From positions 1 through 57,820 of the forward strand of contig JAUWHZ010000027.1 of assembly GCA_030605615.1 (NCBI GenBank): a stretch of DNA of 57,820 bases. Reading direction: 5' to 3'. Shown one piece after another: positions 37,972 through 46,963 of the stretch. Under the pieces are notes generated by a model. The model made no database searches. It was not told the origin of the DNA and saw nothing but the letters and a program-made list of their open reading frames with translations. A program made the position numbers and the translations under genes. How positions within the stretch are numbered: position 1 is the first letter of the stretch; each line of letters starts with the position of its first letter. Source of the stretch: Atribacterota bacterium (GTDB taxonomy: Bacteria > Atribacterota > Phoenicimicrobiia > Phoenicimicrobiales > Phoenicimicrobiaceae).

Positions 37972-38673
37972 ATGAAAGTTGTAGCTTTAATTGCGGCTGC
38001 TGGTTTGGGCAAAAGAATGAATTCCAAAATAAGCAAGTCCTTTATCCCTATTTTTGGGAAACCAATTTTAGCTTATACCCTTGAAAAATTCGAACAATGT
38101 AAACTTATTGAAGAAATATGTCTTATAGTCAATCAAGAAGAAAAAGATTTTTGCTCAAAAAATATAATTTTGAGATATAATTTTTCTAAGGTCCAAAAAA
38201 TAATTAACGGCGGTGAAACGAGGCAGGAGTCAGTTTATAATGGTCTTAAGGCTCTGAATCCTGATGTAGATATTGTAGTAATTCATGATGGAGCTCGGCC
38301 ATTAGTTGAAGAAACTCTTATTCAAGATTCGATTGAAGTAGCCCAAAAAAACGGAGCAGTCATAGTAGCAATTCCACTTAAAGATACTGTTAAAAAGAGT
38401 CAAAAAAATTTTTTTATAAAAGAAACTCTTAATCGGGATGAGATATGGAGAGCCCAAACTCCTCAAACTTTTAAATATGATATAATTTTATCTGCCCATC
38501 ATCAGGCTTATAAGGATAAGTTTTGTGCCACTGATGATGCTGCAATTGTAGAAAGATATGGACATAAAGTAAAAATGATAATTGGTTCTGAAGAAAATAT
38601 TAAAATAACTACTCCTTTTGATATAATTATCGCGGAGAATTTTTTAAAAAGAGGATTTAAGTTTACACCATGA
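37972..38673 (+). CDS. ispD: 2-C-methyl-D-erythritol 4-phosphate cytidylyltransferase
   Basis: VALIAAAGLGKRMNSKISKSFIPIFGKPIL, VVIHDGARPLVEETLI, RAQTPQTF; linked to ispE and ispF. Confidence 0.95.
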   Translation: MKVVALIAAAGLGKRMNSKISKSFIPIFGKPILAYTLEKFEQCKLIEEICLIVNQEEKDFCSKNIILRYNFSKVQKIINGGETRQESVYNGLKALNPDVDIVVIHDGARPLVEETLIQDSIEVAQKNGAVIVAIPLKDTVKKSQKNFFIKETLNRDEIWRAQTPQTFKYDIILSAHHQAYKDKFCATDDAAIVERYGHKVKMIIGSEENIKITTPFDIIIAENFLKRGFKFTP

Positions 38674-39527
38674 ATGAGATTAAAATAAATAGCTATTCTA
38701 AAATAAATTTAGCCTTAAATATTTTAGATAAACGTAAAGATGGATATCATGAAGTTGAGACTATAATACAATCGATTAACCTGGCAGATAAAGTAATTAT
38801 AACCGAAGAGAGGGAAGGGATTAAAATAAAATGCAATCACCCTCAAGTTCCGGTTGATAGTCAAAGCTTAGCCTATAAATCAGCCGAAAAGATGCTTAAG
38901 AAGTATGGAATAGAAAGAGGAGTTAAAATAGAAATTGATAAAAAAATACCTCTTGCTAGCGGTATGGCAGGTGGTTCGGCTAATTCTGCTACAATTTTAG
39001 TGGGGATAAATAAACTTTTTAGTTTAAATCTTAGTAATGAGGTTTTAAGGGAAATAGGAGAAGAGCTGGGGACGGATGTCCCTTTCTGTATACAAAATGG
39101 GACTGCCCTGGCTTACCAGAGAGGGGAAAAGATAACCCTTCTTCCTCCCATTAATCCCCCCTTATGGATTGTTGTAATAAATCCTGGTTTTAAAATTTCT
39201 ACTCAGTGGGCTTATAATAATCTTGATTTAGAGAAAGTTAAAGGAAGGAAAGATAATACTAAAGCTATGCTTACAGTGTTAAAAGAAGGAAAATCTCAGG
39301 AAATTGCGAAAAATCTATTTAATTCTTTTGAAGAGTTAGTTATTAAAAAATTTCCTGAAATTGAAAAAGTAAAAGATAGATTGATAAATGAGGGAGTATT
39401 AGGTGCACTTATGTCCGGTAGTGGACCTACAGTATTTGGCATTGCGCAGAATAAGAAAGAAGCTTTACAAATATATAAAAAATTAAAACCAGAATACAAA
39501 TTAATCTGGATAGTTCATAGTATTTAG
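38670..39527 (+). CDS. ispE: 4-diphosphocytidyl-2-C-methyl-D-erythritol kinase
   Basis: YSKINLALNILDKRKDGYHEVETIIQSI, PLASGMAGGSANSATIL, GTDVPFCI, LMSGSGPTVFGI. Confidence 0.96.
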   Translation: MNEIKINSYSKINLALNILDKRKDGYHEVETIIQSINLADKVIITEEREGIKIKCNHPQVPVDSQSLAYKSAEKMLKKYGIERGVKIEIDKKIPLASGMAGGSANSATILVGINKLFSLNLSNEVLREIGEELGTDVPFCIQNGTALAYQRGEKITLLPPINPPLWIVVINPGFKISTQWAYNNLDLEKVKGRKDNTKAMLTVLKEGKSQEIAKNLFNSFEELVIKKFPEIEKVKDRLINEGVLGALMSGSGPTVFGIAQNKKEALQIYKKLKPEYKLIWIVHSI

Positions 39528-39612
39528 TTAGCTGGTTAGACAGTCAATTTACTAATTCTCCAATTCACCAATTCACTAAGTAACCATCTAACCATGTGAC
39601 TAAGTAACTAAT
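39528..39612. repeat. Degenerate TAAC/CCAATT intergenic repeat
   Basis: ctaattctccaattcaccaattcactaagtaaccatctaaccatgtgactaagtaact. Confidence 0.6.
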
Positions 39613-39626
39613 AAGAGAGGGAGATT

Positions 39627-40097
39627 ATGCGGGTAGGAATTGGATATGATGTACATCCTTTCGCTTCGGGAAAGAAATTAATTTTAGGGGGAGAAATCAT
39701 TCCCTATCAAAAGGGTTTAAGTGGCCATTCAGATGCCGATGTCTTAATTCATTCTGTGATAGATGCTTTATTGGGGGCAGCAGGAGAAGGAGATATTGGT
39801 CAACATTTTCCGGATAATGATGAGAGGTATAAAAATATTTCCAGTTTAAAGTTATTAAAAGATACTTACATACTCTTAAAAGATAAAAGGATAATCGTAA
39901 ATAATATTGATGTTTCGATAGTGCTGGAAGAACCTCGACTTTCACATTTTATTGTAAAAATGAAATACAATATCTCAAAAGTATTAAATATATCTACTGA
40001 AAAGATAAATATTAAAGCTACTACCAATGAAAAGATGGGTTTTATCGGCAGAAGAGAAGGCATTGCTTCTTATTGTGTGGTTAGTTTAACTGATTAA
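39627..40097 (+). CDS. ispF: 2-C-methyl-D-erythritol 2,4-cyclodiphosphate synthase
   Basis: MRVGIGYDVHPFASGKKLILGGEIIPYQKGLSGHSDADVLIHSVIDALLGAAGEGDIGQHFPD, INIKATTNEKMGFIGRREGIA. Confidence 0.97.
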   Translation: MRVGIGYDVHPFASGKKLILGGEIIPYQKGLSGHSDADVLIHSVIDALLGAAGEGDIGQHFPDNDERYKNISSLKLLKDTYILLKDKRIIVNNIDVSIVLEEPRLSHFIVKMKYNISKVLNISTEKINIKATTNEKMGFIGRREGIASYCVVSLTD

Positions 40098-40117
40098 TAT
40101 TGAAAGGAGATTAGATA

Positions 40118-40486
40118 ATGAAGGAGAAAGAAGATAAAAAAGAAAAAGGAGACAAAAAAGTATCAAAAAATGTAGAAGTAGAAAATGAAGAAGTTAAGGA
40201 AGAGGAAAAGCAAAAAGAATCTCTTAAAGAACCTGATTTACCTACTCTTTTTGTTTGGTTTATAAGTATGTTAAGCGGAAAGGCCTGGGAATATTTAGGC
40301 CTTATAATGAACCCGGAGACAAAAAAGATAAATCAGGATTTAAAGAAAGCAAAAATTGCTATTGATGCTGTTGCCTTTTTATTTGATCAAATAAAAGACA
40401 CTCTAACTAAAGAAGATTTTAAGCGAATAGAAAATTTAGTGGCAAATTTAAGGATGAATTATGTGGAGAAATTGAAAGAATCGTAA
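40118..40486 (+). CDS. DUF1844 domain protein
   Basis: LPTLFVWFISMLSGKAWEYLGLIMNPETKKINQDLKKAKIAIDAVAFLFDQIK. Confidence 0.8.
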   Translation: MKEKEDKKEKGDKKVSKNVEVENEEVKEEEKQKESLKEPDLPTLFVWFISMLSGKAWEYLGLIMNPETKKINQDLKKAKIAIDAVAFLFDQIKDTLTKEDFKRIENLVANLRMNYVEKLKES

Positions 40487-40537
40487 AATTAAGGAATATT
40501 ATTAACGAGAAGAAAGTGGGGAGAGGGTGCAAGAATA

Positions 40538-41461
40538 ATGGATAAATTTTATCATAAAAGCGGTCTTAGTTTATTAACACTGTTATTAATTTTAATTTTG
40601 GGTAGTGGAATAATTTACGCTCAGGATGCTCAAACCTATTATAAAAATGGGTATGAGTATTTTATCCAGGAAAATTACGAAAAGGCTGAGCAATATTATA
40701 AAAAAGCTATTGAGTTAAATCCTGATTTTGAAAAAGCTCATTATTGGCTGGGAAAAGTATATAAACAAACCGGAGCCTACAGTCAGGCAATAGAACAATG
40801 GAAAGAAGTTCTAAGAATTAACCCCGGAAATCAATATGCTTTTTGGAATTTAGTAGGCAGTTTTAAGAGTACTTCTCGGGTTCAATCAGATAAATCAGGA
40901 GATTATTTAGATGAAGGAATTAAAATAATTAGAAATCCTGAGGAATACCTTTACAAGGAAGATACCCCTTCTTTAGACCTCTTACTTAGTGCCATTCCTT
41001 ATTTTAAGAAAGCGATAAGCATAGATCCGAATTTAGTGGAGGCCTATTTTTGGGTAGGAGAAATTTACCAGGTTTTAGGAGATAAAAGTACCCGGCAATT
41101 TTATTCTTTAGCTATAGAAAGTTATAAAAAAGCAATAAATATTGAGGAAGTTAGAAATCCTATATCCTTTACTCACCCCTCACCGTATTGGCGTTCTTAT
41201 ATTCAGTTATCTAAAATGTACCATTCTTTAAGATTAAAAGATAAGGAAGAAAAATTATGGCTTGAATTAGAGAAGGTAAAATCACTCCCCTATCAACAGG
41301 CTTTAAACAGGAAAGGATATTTTGGTTTTGGTTATCCTTCTCGCATAGAAGTTAGTTTTGAAGAAGGAGATAAGGTAGAGAATTGGATTTATTCGGAGAA
41401 AAATATTACTTTTGTAGTAATTAATGGAGAGGTCCAAGGAGAAAAAGAGGAGGAATTGTAA
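40538..41461 (+). CDS. TPR-repeat secreted/periplasmic protein
   Basis: N-terminal signal-like segment; YYKNGYEYFIQENYEKAEQYYKKAIELNPDFEKAHYWLGKVYKQ. Confidence 0.85.
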   Translation: MDKFYHKSGLSLLTLLLILILGSGIIYAQDAQTYYKNGYEYFIQENYEKAEQYYKKAIELNPDFEKAHYWLGKVYKQTGAYSQAIEQWKEVLRINPGNQYAFWNLVGSFKSTSRVQSDKSGDYLDEGIKIIRNPEEYLYKEDTPSLDLLLSAIPYFKKAISIDPNLVEAYFWVGEIYQVLGDKSTRQFYSLAIESYKKAINIEEVRNPISFTHPSPYWRSYIQLSKMYHSLRLKDKEEKLWLELEKVKSLPYQQALNRKGYFGFGYPSRIEVSFEEGDKVENWIYSEKNITFVVINGEVQGEKEEEL

Positions 41462-42072
41462 TTCTTAAAGAAAAAGATACCATCAAACGTTTAGGAATAA
41501 TGGGAGGGGTATTTGACCCCGTACATTATGGGCATTTATTTACGGCTGAAGAAGCAAGGATTAAATTTAAATTAGATAAAGTAATATTTGTACCCTGCCG
41601 TCAGCCGACCCATAAACGAGAGAATAACATTTCTGATCCAGAACATCGGTATTTGATGACTATTTTAGCTACTGGCAATAACCCATTTTTTGAAGTATCT
41701 AAAATGGAACTTCGTCGACCAGGCCCTTCTTATTCTATCGATACAGTGAAAGAATTTATAAAGAAATATAATCATGGGATAAAAATATTTTTTATTACCG
41801 GAGCTGATGCCTTCTTAGAGATAGATTCTTGGTATAAAAGCGAGGAATTAATTAAGCTTTGTCGATTTGTAGCAGCTACTCGTCCGGGATATGATTTAAA
41901 TAAATTAGATCAAAAATTTAAAAAAGTTATCAAAATTATGGAGATTCCCGCCCTGGCTATATCTTCTACTGATATTAGAAAAAGGGTGAGAGAGAGAAAG
42001 GGCATCAAATATCTGGTTCCCTATAAAGTGGAAGAATATATCTACAAAAATGGATTATATCGTAAAATGTAA
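41461..42072 (+). CDS. nadD: Nicotinate-nucleotide adenylyltransferase
   Basis: GIMGGVFDPVHYGHLFTAEEA, FITGADAFLEIDSW, PALAISSTDIRKRV; ORF ATG at 41500 is inside the nucleotide-binding motif, so the start is probably the upstream in-frame ATT 41461. Confidence 0.88.
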   Translation: MLKEKDTIKRLGIMGGVFDPVHYGHLFTAEEARIKFKLDKVIFVPCRQPTHKRENNISDPEHRYLMTILATGNNPFFEVSKMELRRPGPSYSIDTVKEFIKKYNHGIKIFFITGADAFLEIDSWYKSEELIKLCRFVAATRPGYDLNKLDQKFKKVIKIMEIPALAISSTDIRKRVRERKGIKYLVPYKVEEYIYKNGLYRKM

Positions 42073-42086
42073 CATTTTGTGCCTGG
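42067..42086. repeat. Truncated half-REP (TGTAACATTTTGTGCCTGG)
   Basis: Matches the left arm and core of the 6418 REP, then diverges. Confidence 0.6.
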
Positions 42087-42111
42087 GTCCTCTTAAAATG
42101 AGAATCAGGAG

Positions 42112-42691
42112 ATGAGAATGGATATTGATTTAATAAAGGTAAGATTAAAAGAGATAATAAGTGAAGAGAGATTCGTACACTCGGTTAATGTTTCCCGGGT
42201 AGCTCGGGAGTTAGCTTTAAGATATGATTATAATGCGGATAATGCCGAAATAGCCGGGCTATTACATGATTGTGCCAAAGATTTAAATTATAAGACTTTG
42301 GAAAAAATGATTTTAGAATATAATATACAGACCGATGAAATTATTCAAAAAATCCCTAAACTATTACATCCTTTGGTAGGGGCAGCTATAGCGGAAAAGG
42401 AATTTAACATTCAAGACCCTGCTATTTTAAAAGCAATAAAAGCACACAGTGCCGGTGCAGCTCAGATGTCCCTTTTAGATAAGATAATTTATCTAAGTGA
42501 TAAGATTGAACCTTTTGAGGAATAATGAAGGGGTAGAGGAAGTAAGAAAAATGGTATGGAAAGATTTAAATAGAGCTGTATTAATGGTTCTGGATAAAGG
42601 ACTAATCTATCTAATCAGTAAAGGTTCATTAATTCATCCAATTTCTATTGAGGCTAGAAATAACATTTTAAGCAAGGTGGTTTTTGCTTAA
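42112..42691 (+). pseudogene. yqeK: HD-domain YqeK-family hydrolase split by a 1-nt frameshift near 42517
   Basis: LLHDCAKDL...YLSDKIEPF | RNNEGVEEVRKMVWKDLNRAVLMVLDKGLIYLISKGSLIHPISIEARN; conserved IEPxRxxxGVEEVR motif spans two frames. Confidence 0.85.
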
Positions 42692-43878
42692 TGTATGAAA
42701 ATAATTTATTAGAAGAGAAGACAGGAAGGAATAATGGAAGAAGATTAAAAAGGAAAAAAAATAAAAAAATAATCCTGATCATATCTTCTATTCTACTGTT
42801 ATCTATTCTAATTATATTCTTAAAATATTTAGGAATATTTCCTTTCAGTTCTAGTATATTGTCTTATAATCGAATAAATGTATTAATTGTGGGTTGTGAT
42901 GAAATTGAAAACCACGGACGTGCTGATACTATAGTGTTTTTAAGCATATCCCCTAAAACTAAAGATGCCCTCATATTATCTATCCCTCGGGATACCCGGG
43001 TTGAAATTCCGGGAAGAGGAATGGACAAGATAAATCATGCTTATGCCTTTGGAGGGGAAAAATTAATAAGTAAAACAGTCAGTTCATTTTTAGATATACC
43101 TCTTCATTTTTATGCTGTAATGGATTTTAAAGGATTTGTCAGTATAATTGATGAATTAGGTGGAGTAGAGATTGATATAGAAAAGGAGATGCATTATGTA
43201 GATAAAGCAGGTGGGGTGGATATAAACCTTTATCCAGGAAAGCAAATATTAAATGGTGAAAAAGCTTTACAATATATTAGATTCAGACATGATAGATTAG
43301 GTGATTTGGGCAGGATAAAGAGACAACAAAAATTAGCTATGGCTCTAATTAACAAGATGATGAAATTTGATTCTATTATAAAAATTCCTCAGCTGTTAGA
43401 AGGGATAAAGGGGTATATAGAGACTAATATAAAGGTTCAAGATGTAATCGCTATAGCTAATTTGTTTAAAAATGTAAATCGAGAGAAGTTTAAGCTTGAA
43501 ACCGTTCAGAGTAAGCCAGTTTATATTGAGGGGGTAAGTTATTTAGAACCGGATGTGGAAGAAGTGCAGCAAAGGGTTAAGTCACTAATTTATGGTAAAA
43601 ATAGTGGGGTAAAAGTAGAAGTTTTAAATGGGAATGCTATGTCGGGTATTGCTCATAGAATAGCCAAAGATTTAGAGTTACAGGGATTTGAGATAGTAAA
43701 TATTGATAATGCAGATAATTTTAATTATGAAAAAACTAAAATTATTATTTACTCAGATAAGATAAATTTAGATAATGAATTTAAACAGTTATTTAAAGAT
43801 TTTGAAATTGTTAAAGGATATCAAACACAGGATGGCCCAGATTTGGTAATAATATTAGGGAAAGATATGATTAATTAG
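42691..43878 (+). CDS. LytR-CpsA-Psr (LCP) family protein with C-terminal LytR_C domain
   Basis: NVLIVGCDEIENHGRADTIVFLSISPKTKDALILSIPRDTRVEIPGRGMDKINHAYAFGG, ALQYIRFRHDRLGDLGRIKRQQ. Confidence 0.93.
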   Translation: MYENNLLEEKTGRNNGRRLKRKKNKKIILIISSILLLSILIIFLKYLGIFPFSSSILSYNRINVLIVGCDEIENHGRADTIVFLSISPKTKDALILSIPRDTRVEIPGRGMDKINHAYAFGGEKLISKTVSSFLDIPLHFYAVMDFKGFVSIIDELGGVEIDIEKEMHYVDKAGGVDINLYPGKQILNGEKALQYIRFRHDRLGDLGRIKRQQKLAMALINKMMKFDSIIKIPQLLEGIKGYIETNIKVQDVIAIANLFKNVNREKFKLETVQSKPVYIEGVSYLEPDVEEVQQRVKSLIYGKNSGVKVEVLNGNAMSGIAHRIAKDLELQGFEIVNIDNADNFNYEKTKIIIYSDKINLDNEFKQLFKDFEIVKGYQTQDGPDLVIILGKDMIN

Positions 43879-43879
43879 T

Positions 43880-44060
43880 ATCTCGTATCTCGTGTGAATC
43901 GTATCTCGTAAAGAAGAAGTAGTACAGGCGCCTTGCCTGTCTATCAAACAACTAAATAAACTAAACGGCAAATCAGCTAACTAAATTGACCGGTAGAGTT
44001 AAATAAACTTGTATCTTGCATTTAATGCTAACGACTATTCACTATTGACTATCGACTAAT
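43880..44060. repeat. Intergenic mosaic: CGTATCTCG words, ACAGGCGCCTTGCCTGT palindrome, CTAACTAAATTGACCGGTAGA, inverted AACGACTATTCACTATTGACTATCGACTAATT
   Basis: Direct comparison with the 27, 28, 36 and 57 kb mosaics. Confidence 0.8.
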
Positions 44061-44068
44061 TAAAAGAG

Positions 44069-44434
44069 GTGATGTTTTTGAAAAAAAATTCTTTAGCTAT
44101 TGCTAAAATGGCTGTAGCTGCCGCTGAAGATAAAAAAGCAAAAGATACAGTAATATTAAAACTAAGCAAATTAACTCTAATTGCAGATTATTTTGTAATC
44201 ACCAGTGGTGATTCAGAACCCCAATTAAAAGCAATAAATAATTTTATTATGAGGAAATTAAAAAAGAACAAAATTAGATTATTGCATTATGAAGGCAAAC
44301 CTGAGACAGGATGGATATTATTGGATTATGGTGATGTAATAGTTCATATATTTTCTAAAGAGAAAAGGGATTTTTACGACCTGGAATATATCTGGCAGGA
44401 AGCAAAGAAAATTCGCTTATTAAAAGGGAAGTAA
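44069..44434 (+). CDS. rsfS: Ribosome silencing factor RsfS/YbeB
   Basis: LTLIADYFVITSGDSEPQLKAI, EGKPETGWILLDYGDVIVHIFSKEKRDFYDLEYIW. Confidence 0.94.
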   Translation: MMFLKKNSLAIAKMAVAAAEDKKAKDTVILKLSKLTLIADYFVITSGDSEPQLKAINNFIMRKLKKNKIRLLHYEGKPETGWILLDYGDVIVHIFSKEKRDFYDLEYIWQEAKKIRLLKGK

Positions 44435-44454
44435 ATATTAAAGGAGGGAAAATA

Positions 44455-44829
44455 ATGAGTGCCAGTGAAGAGGGTAAGGGAAATTGGGTTTTCGGATTAA
44501 TAATATTAGCTGTTGGCATTATATTTATAGTAGAAAATTTCACTGATTTAGAAATATGGGGAAGAGTATGGAACCTATGGCCAGTAATTTTACTTATCTG
44601 GGGAATTAAAGAAATATGGCAAAATAAATCCATTTTTTTTGGAGTAATATTAATAGCAATAGGGACCATCTTTTTTGCTAAATATTTTTTCGATTTTGTG
44701 ATTTCAGAAAATATCTGGAAATTTTGGCCAATACTGATAATTGCCCTGGGAATCGATCAAATTTTTAAATCCTTTGGGGTGAGAAGAATTAAAGCCATGG
44801 AAAAAATAAAAGAAGAAGAGGAAATTTAG
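44455..44829 (+). CDS. Small multi-TM protein, LiaF/DUF5668-like
   Basis: Two repeats ILAVGIIFIVENFTDLEIWGRVWNLWPVILLIWGI and ILIAIGTIFFAKYFFDF..WKFWPILIIALGI. Confidence 0.65.
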   Translation: MSASEEGKGNWVFGLIILAVGIIFIVENFTDLEIWGRVWNLWPVILLIWGIKEIWQNKSIFFGVILIAIGTIFFAKYFFDFVISENIWKFWPILIIALGIDQIFKSFGVRRIKAMEKIKEEEEI

Positions 44830-44843
44830 TTCTTTTATTTTTT

Positions 44844-45902
44844 CTACTTTCTATTTTCTAACCTTTTTATTTCCACTAAAAGTACTGTGGCTCCAATAGT
44901 CAAGTTTAGGTAAAAAATTGTAAATCTCCAGGCTCCAATAAAGAGACCCAAAAGATAATAAGGGACAAAGAATGAGAACAAAGAAGCAAAACCTATTTCT
45001 GCTGTTCCACTTCCACCTGGGGTGGGCATAAAAGGTAGAATAAAATAGAATATAACTTGCATTACCAATACATGAGAGAGATTAAAGTTTAAGTTAAATC
45101 CCCAAAGGAGCAAGGGTGCTATCAGGAAAAAAGTGCCCCAAAAGATAATGGTATAAAAGGTAGATAGTAATATTTTAATCCAATTTTCTTTTAATAGATA
45201 AAAGCTCTTGTGAAATTCTTTGATTTCCTGGATTACTTTATCGAATAAGTGCGACATTGTTTCTTTTTTAGAAAATTTTAAGATACAGGGCAAATGTTGA
45301 ATCTTAAAAATTATTCCTATCATCTTTTCTGGATATATTGCCGCCAGAATAAATAAAAAGAGAAAAAACAAGGAAATTAGTATAGCTGCATTGATAAGGA
45401 TTAAAGAAAGAATGGTGTAATTAGTAATTGTTCTTTTAAAGCTGAAAAAGATGATAGGGGTAAAAATAGTAAAAACTAAGGTCTTAAGCAGAGGAATGAC
45501 AGTGGCAACCATAGTAGCTTTACCTAAAGTCATTTTATTTTTTATGTTTTTATTAAATAGATATATTTGAGCGGGCAAGGTACCGGAGAAGAAAGGGGTT
45601 ATACCACCGGCAAAGTTACTAATATAGTACACTTTTAGGGCTTCAGTAAAAGTAATTTTTTCATTAACTGCCTCTACGGTCATTTTTATTCTGAGAGCAT
45701 TTACTGCTGCAGCAAATGCCATCAGAACAAAAGCTAAGAATAGGTATTTTTTGTTAATATAAGATAGACTTATCCAGGTATTCTGATTAGTAGTAACAAA
45801 GATGATGATTAAGGCAGTTATAATACCGATAACTATAGAAACAGCCAACCCTTTAAGAAATCTTTTTTTATCTAAAATTAATTCATTCAAAAAGTCATTC
45901 AC
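44844..45902 (-). CDS. Flippase-like/lysylphosphatidylglycerol synthase TM region family (UPF0104)
   Basis: FAGGITPFFSGTLPAQIYLFNK, FMPTPGGSGTAEIGFASLFSFF, multi-TM. Confidence 0.88.
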   Translation of the reverse strand: MNDFLNELILDKKRFLKGLAVSIVIGIITALIIIFVTTNQNTWISLSYINKKYLFLAFVLMAFAAAVNALRIKMTVEAVNEKITFTEALKVYYISNFAGGITPFFSGTLPAQIYLFNKNIKNKMTLGKATMVATVIPLLKTLVFTIFTPIIFFSFKRTITNYTILSLILINAAILISLFFLFLFILAAIYPEKMIGIIFKIQHLPCILKFSKKETMSHLFDKVIQEIKEFHKSFYLLKENWIKILLSTFYTIIFWGTFFLIAPLLLWGFNLNFNLSHVLVMQVIFYFILPFMPTPGGSGTAEIGFASLFSFFVPYYLLGLFIGAWRFTIFYLNLTIGATVLLVEIKRLENRK

Positions 45903-46201
45903 TCCTTTTAGATAGTCGTTAGCATTAAATTCAGGTTTTTAGTTATTAGTTTACAGATTTTAGTTACAAACCTTAAAGTTGTGGGTTATCTAAAACTCGA
46001 AACTTGTAACTTGAGACCTGAAACTTACAAATTAGAGTATAACATACTTTTATTTTTATTTACAGGAAGGATATTTCCCATAAAAAGACAGTTATTAAAT
46101 ATAACCAAAACAATAAAGGTTGTAGTGCATTAGTTAGAACATAGAGAAGGAGATAGAACTATAGGTAAAAATTTTAATCTAGCGGAAAGGATAATTTATT
46201 A

Positions 46202-46882
46202 ATGATAGGGACTATAGTAAATGTGGTGGCAATTTTTTTAGGTTGTTCTGTGGGATTTATTTTGAAAAGTAGATTTCCCGAAAAAATTGAAAAAATTATT
46301 ATGCAGGCCCTGGGATTGGCTTCTTTATTAATTGGGATGCAGATGGCCATTAAAACAAATAATATATTATTGGTGATATTCTCTCTGGTAATAGGTGGGG
46401 TGATTGGGGAGATAATAGGCATTGAAGAAGGTCTGGAAAGATTTGGAGAAAGAATTAAGCGAAAGTTCAAAAGTAATAATACTTCGGAAAGATTTGTAGA
46501 AGGATTTCTTACCGCCAGTTTATTATATTGTGTAGGCTCAATGGCCATAATGGGTGCTATTAAGGAAGGTCTAAGCGGTAATCCGGATATACTTTATGCT
46601 AAATCATTGTTAGATGGAGTAACCTCTATTGCTTTTACCGCAGCTATGGGCATAGGGGTATTATTTTCGGCTATTCCGGTATTTTTATATCAGGGAGGGA
46701 TCACCTTGTTAGCTCGCTCCATAAAAGATTTCCTCTCTCCTGAAATAATAAATGAGATGACTGCGGTGGGGGGAATTTTAATATTAGGTATAGGTTTTGG
46801 ATTATTAGAGATAAAAAAGATTAAGGTAGGGAATCTATTACCCGCTATTCTGGTTGCCGCCCTTTTAGCAGCAATTTTTTAG
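46202..46882 (+). CDS. DUF554 family membrane protein
   Basis: MIGTIVNVVAIFLGCSVGFILKSRFPEKIEKIIMQALGLASLLIGMQMA, YCVGSMAIMGAIKEGL. Confidence 0.9.
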   Translation: MIGTIVNVVAIFLGCSVGFILKSRFPEKIEKIIMQALGLASLLIGMQMAIKTNNILLVIFSLVIGGVIGEIIGIEEGLERFGERIKRKFKSNNTSERFVEGFLTASLLYCVGSMAIMGAIKEGLSGNPDILYAKSLLDGVTSIAFTAAMGIGVLFSAIPVFLYQGGITLLARSIKDFLSPEIINEMTAVGGILILGIGFGLLEIKKIKVGNLLPAILVAALLAAIF

Positions 46883-46963
46883 CTAATGAGTCGAGGTGGT
46901 AATTATTGTCCCTATTAACCTTTCTAAACCGAGGAAAAGGGAAGATAGAAAGGATGTGGATAA

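Noticed and set aside
42497-42691. 64-aa ORF as an independent small gene
   Set aside because: Its sequence is the conserved C-terminus of YqeK in a shifted frame.
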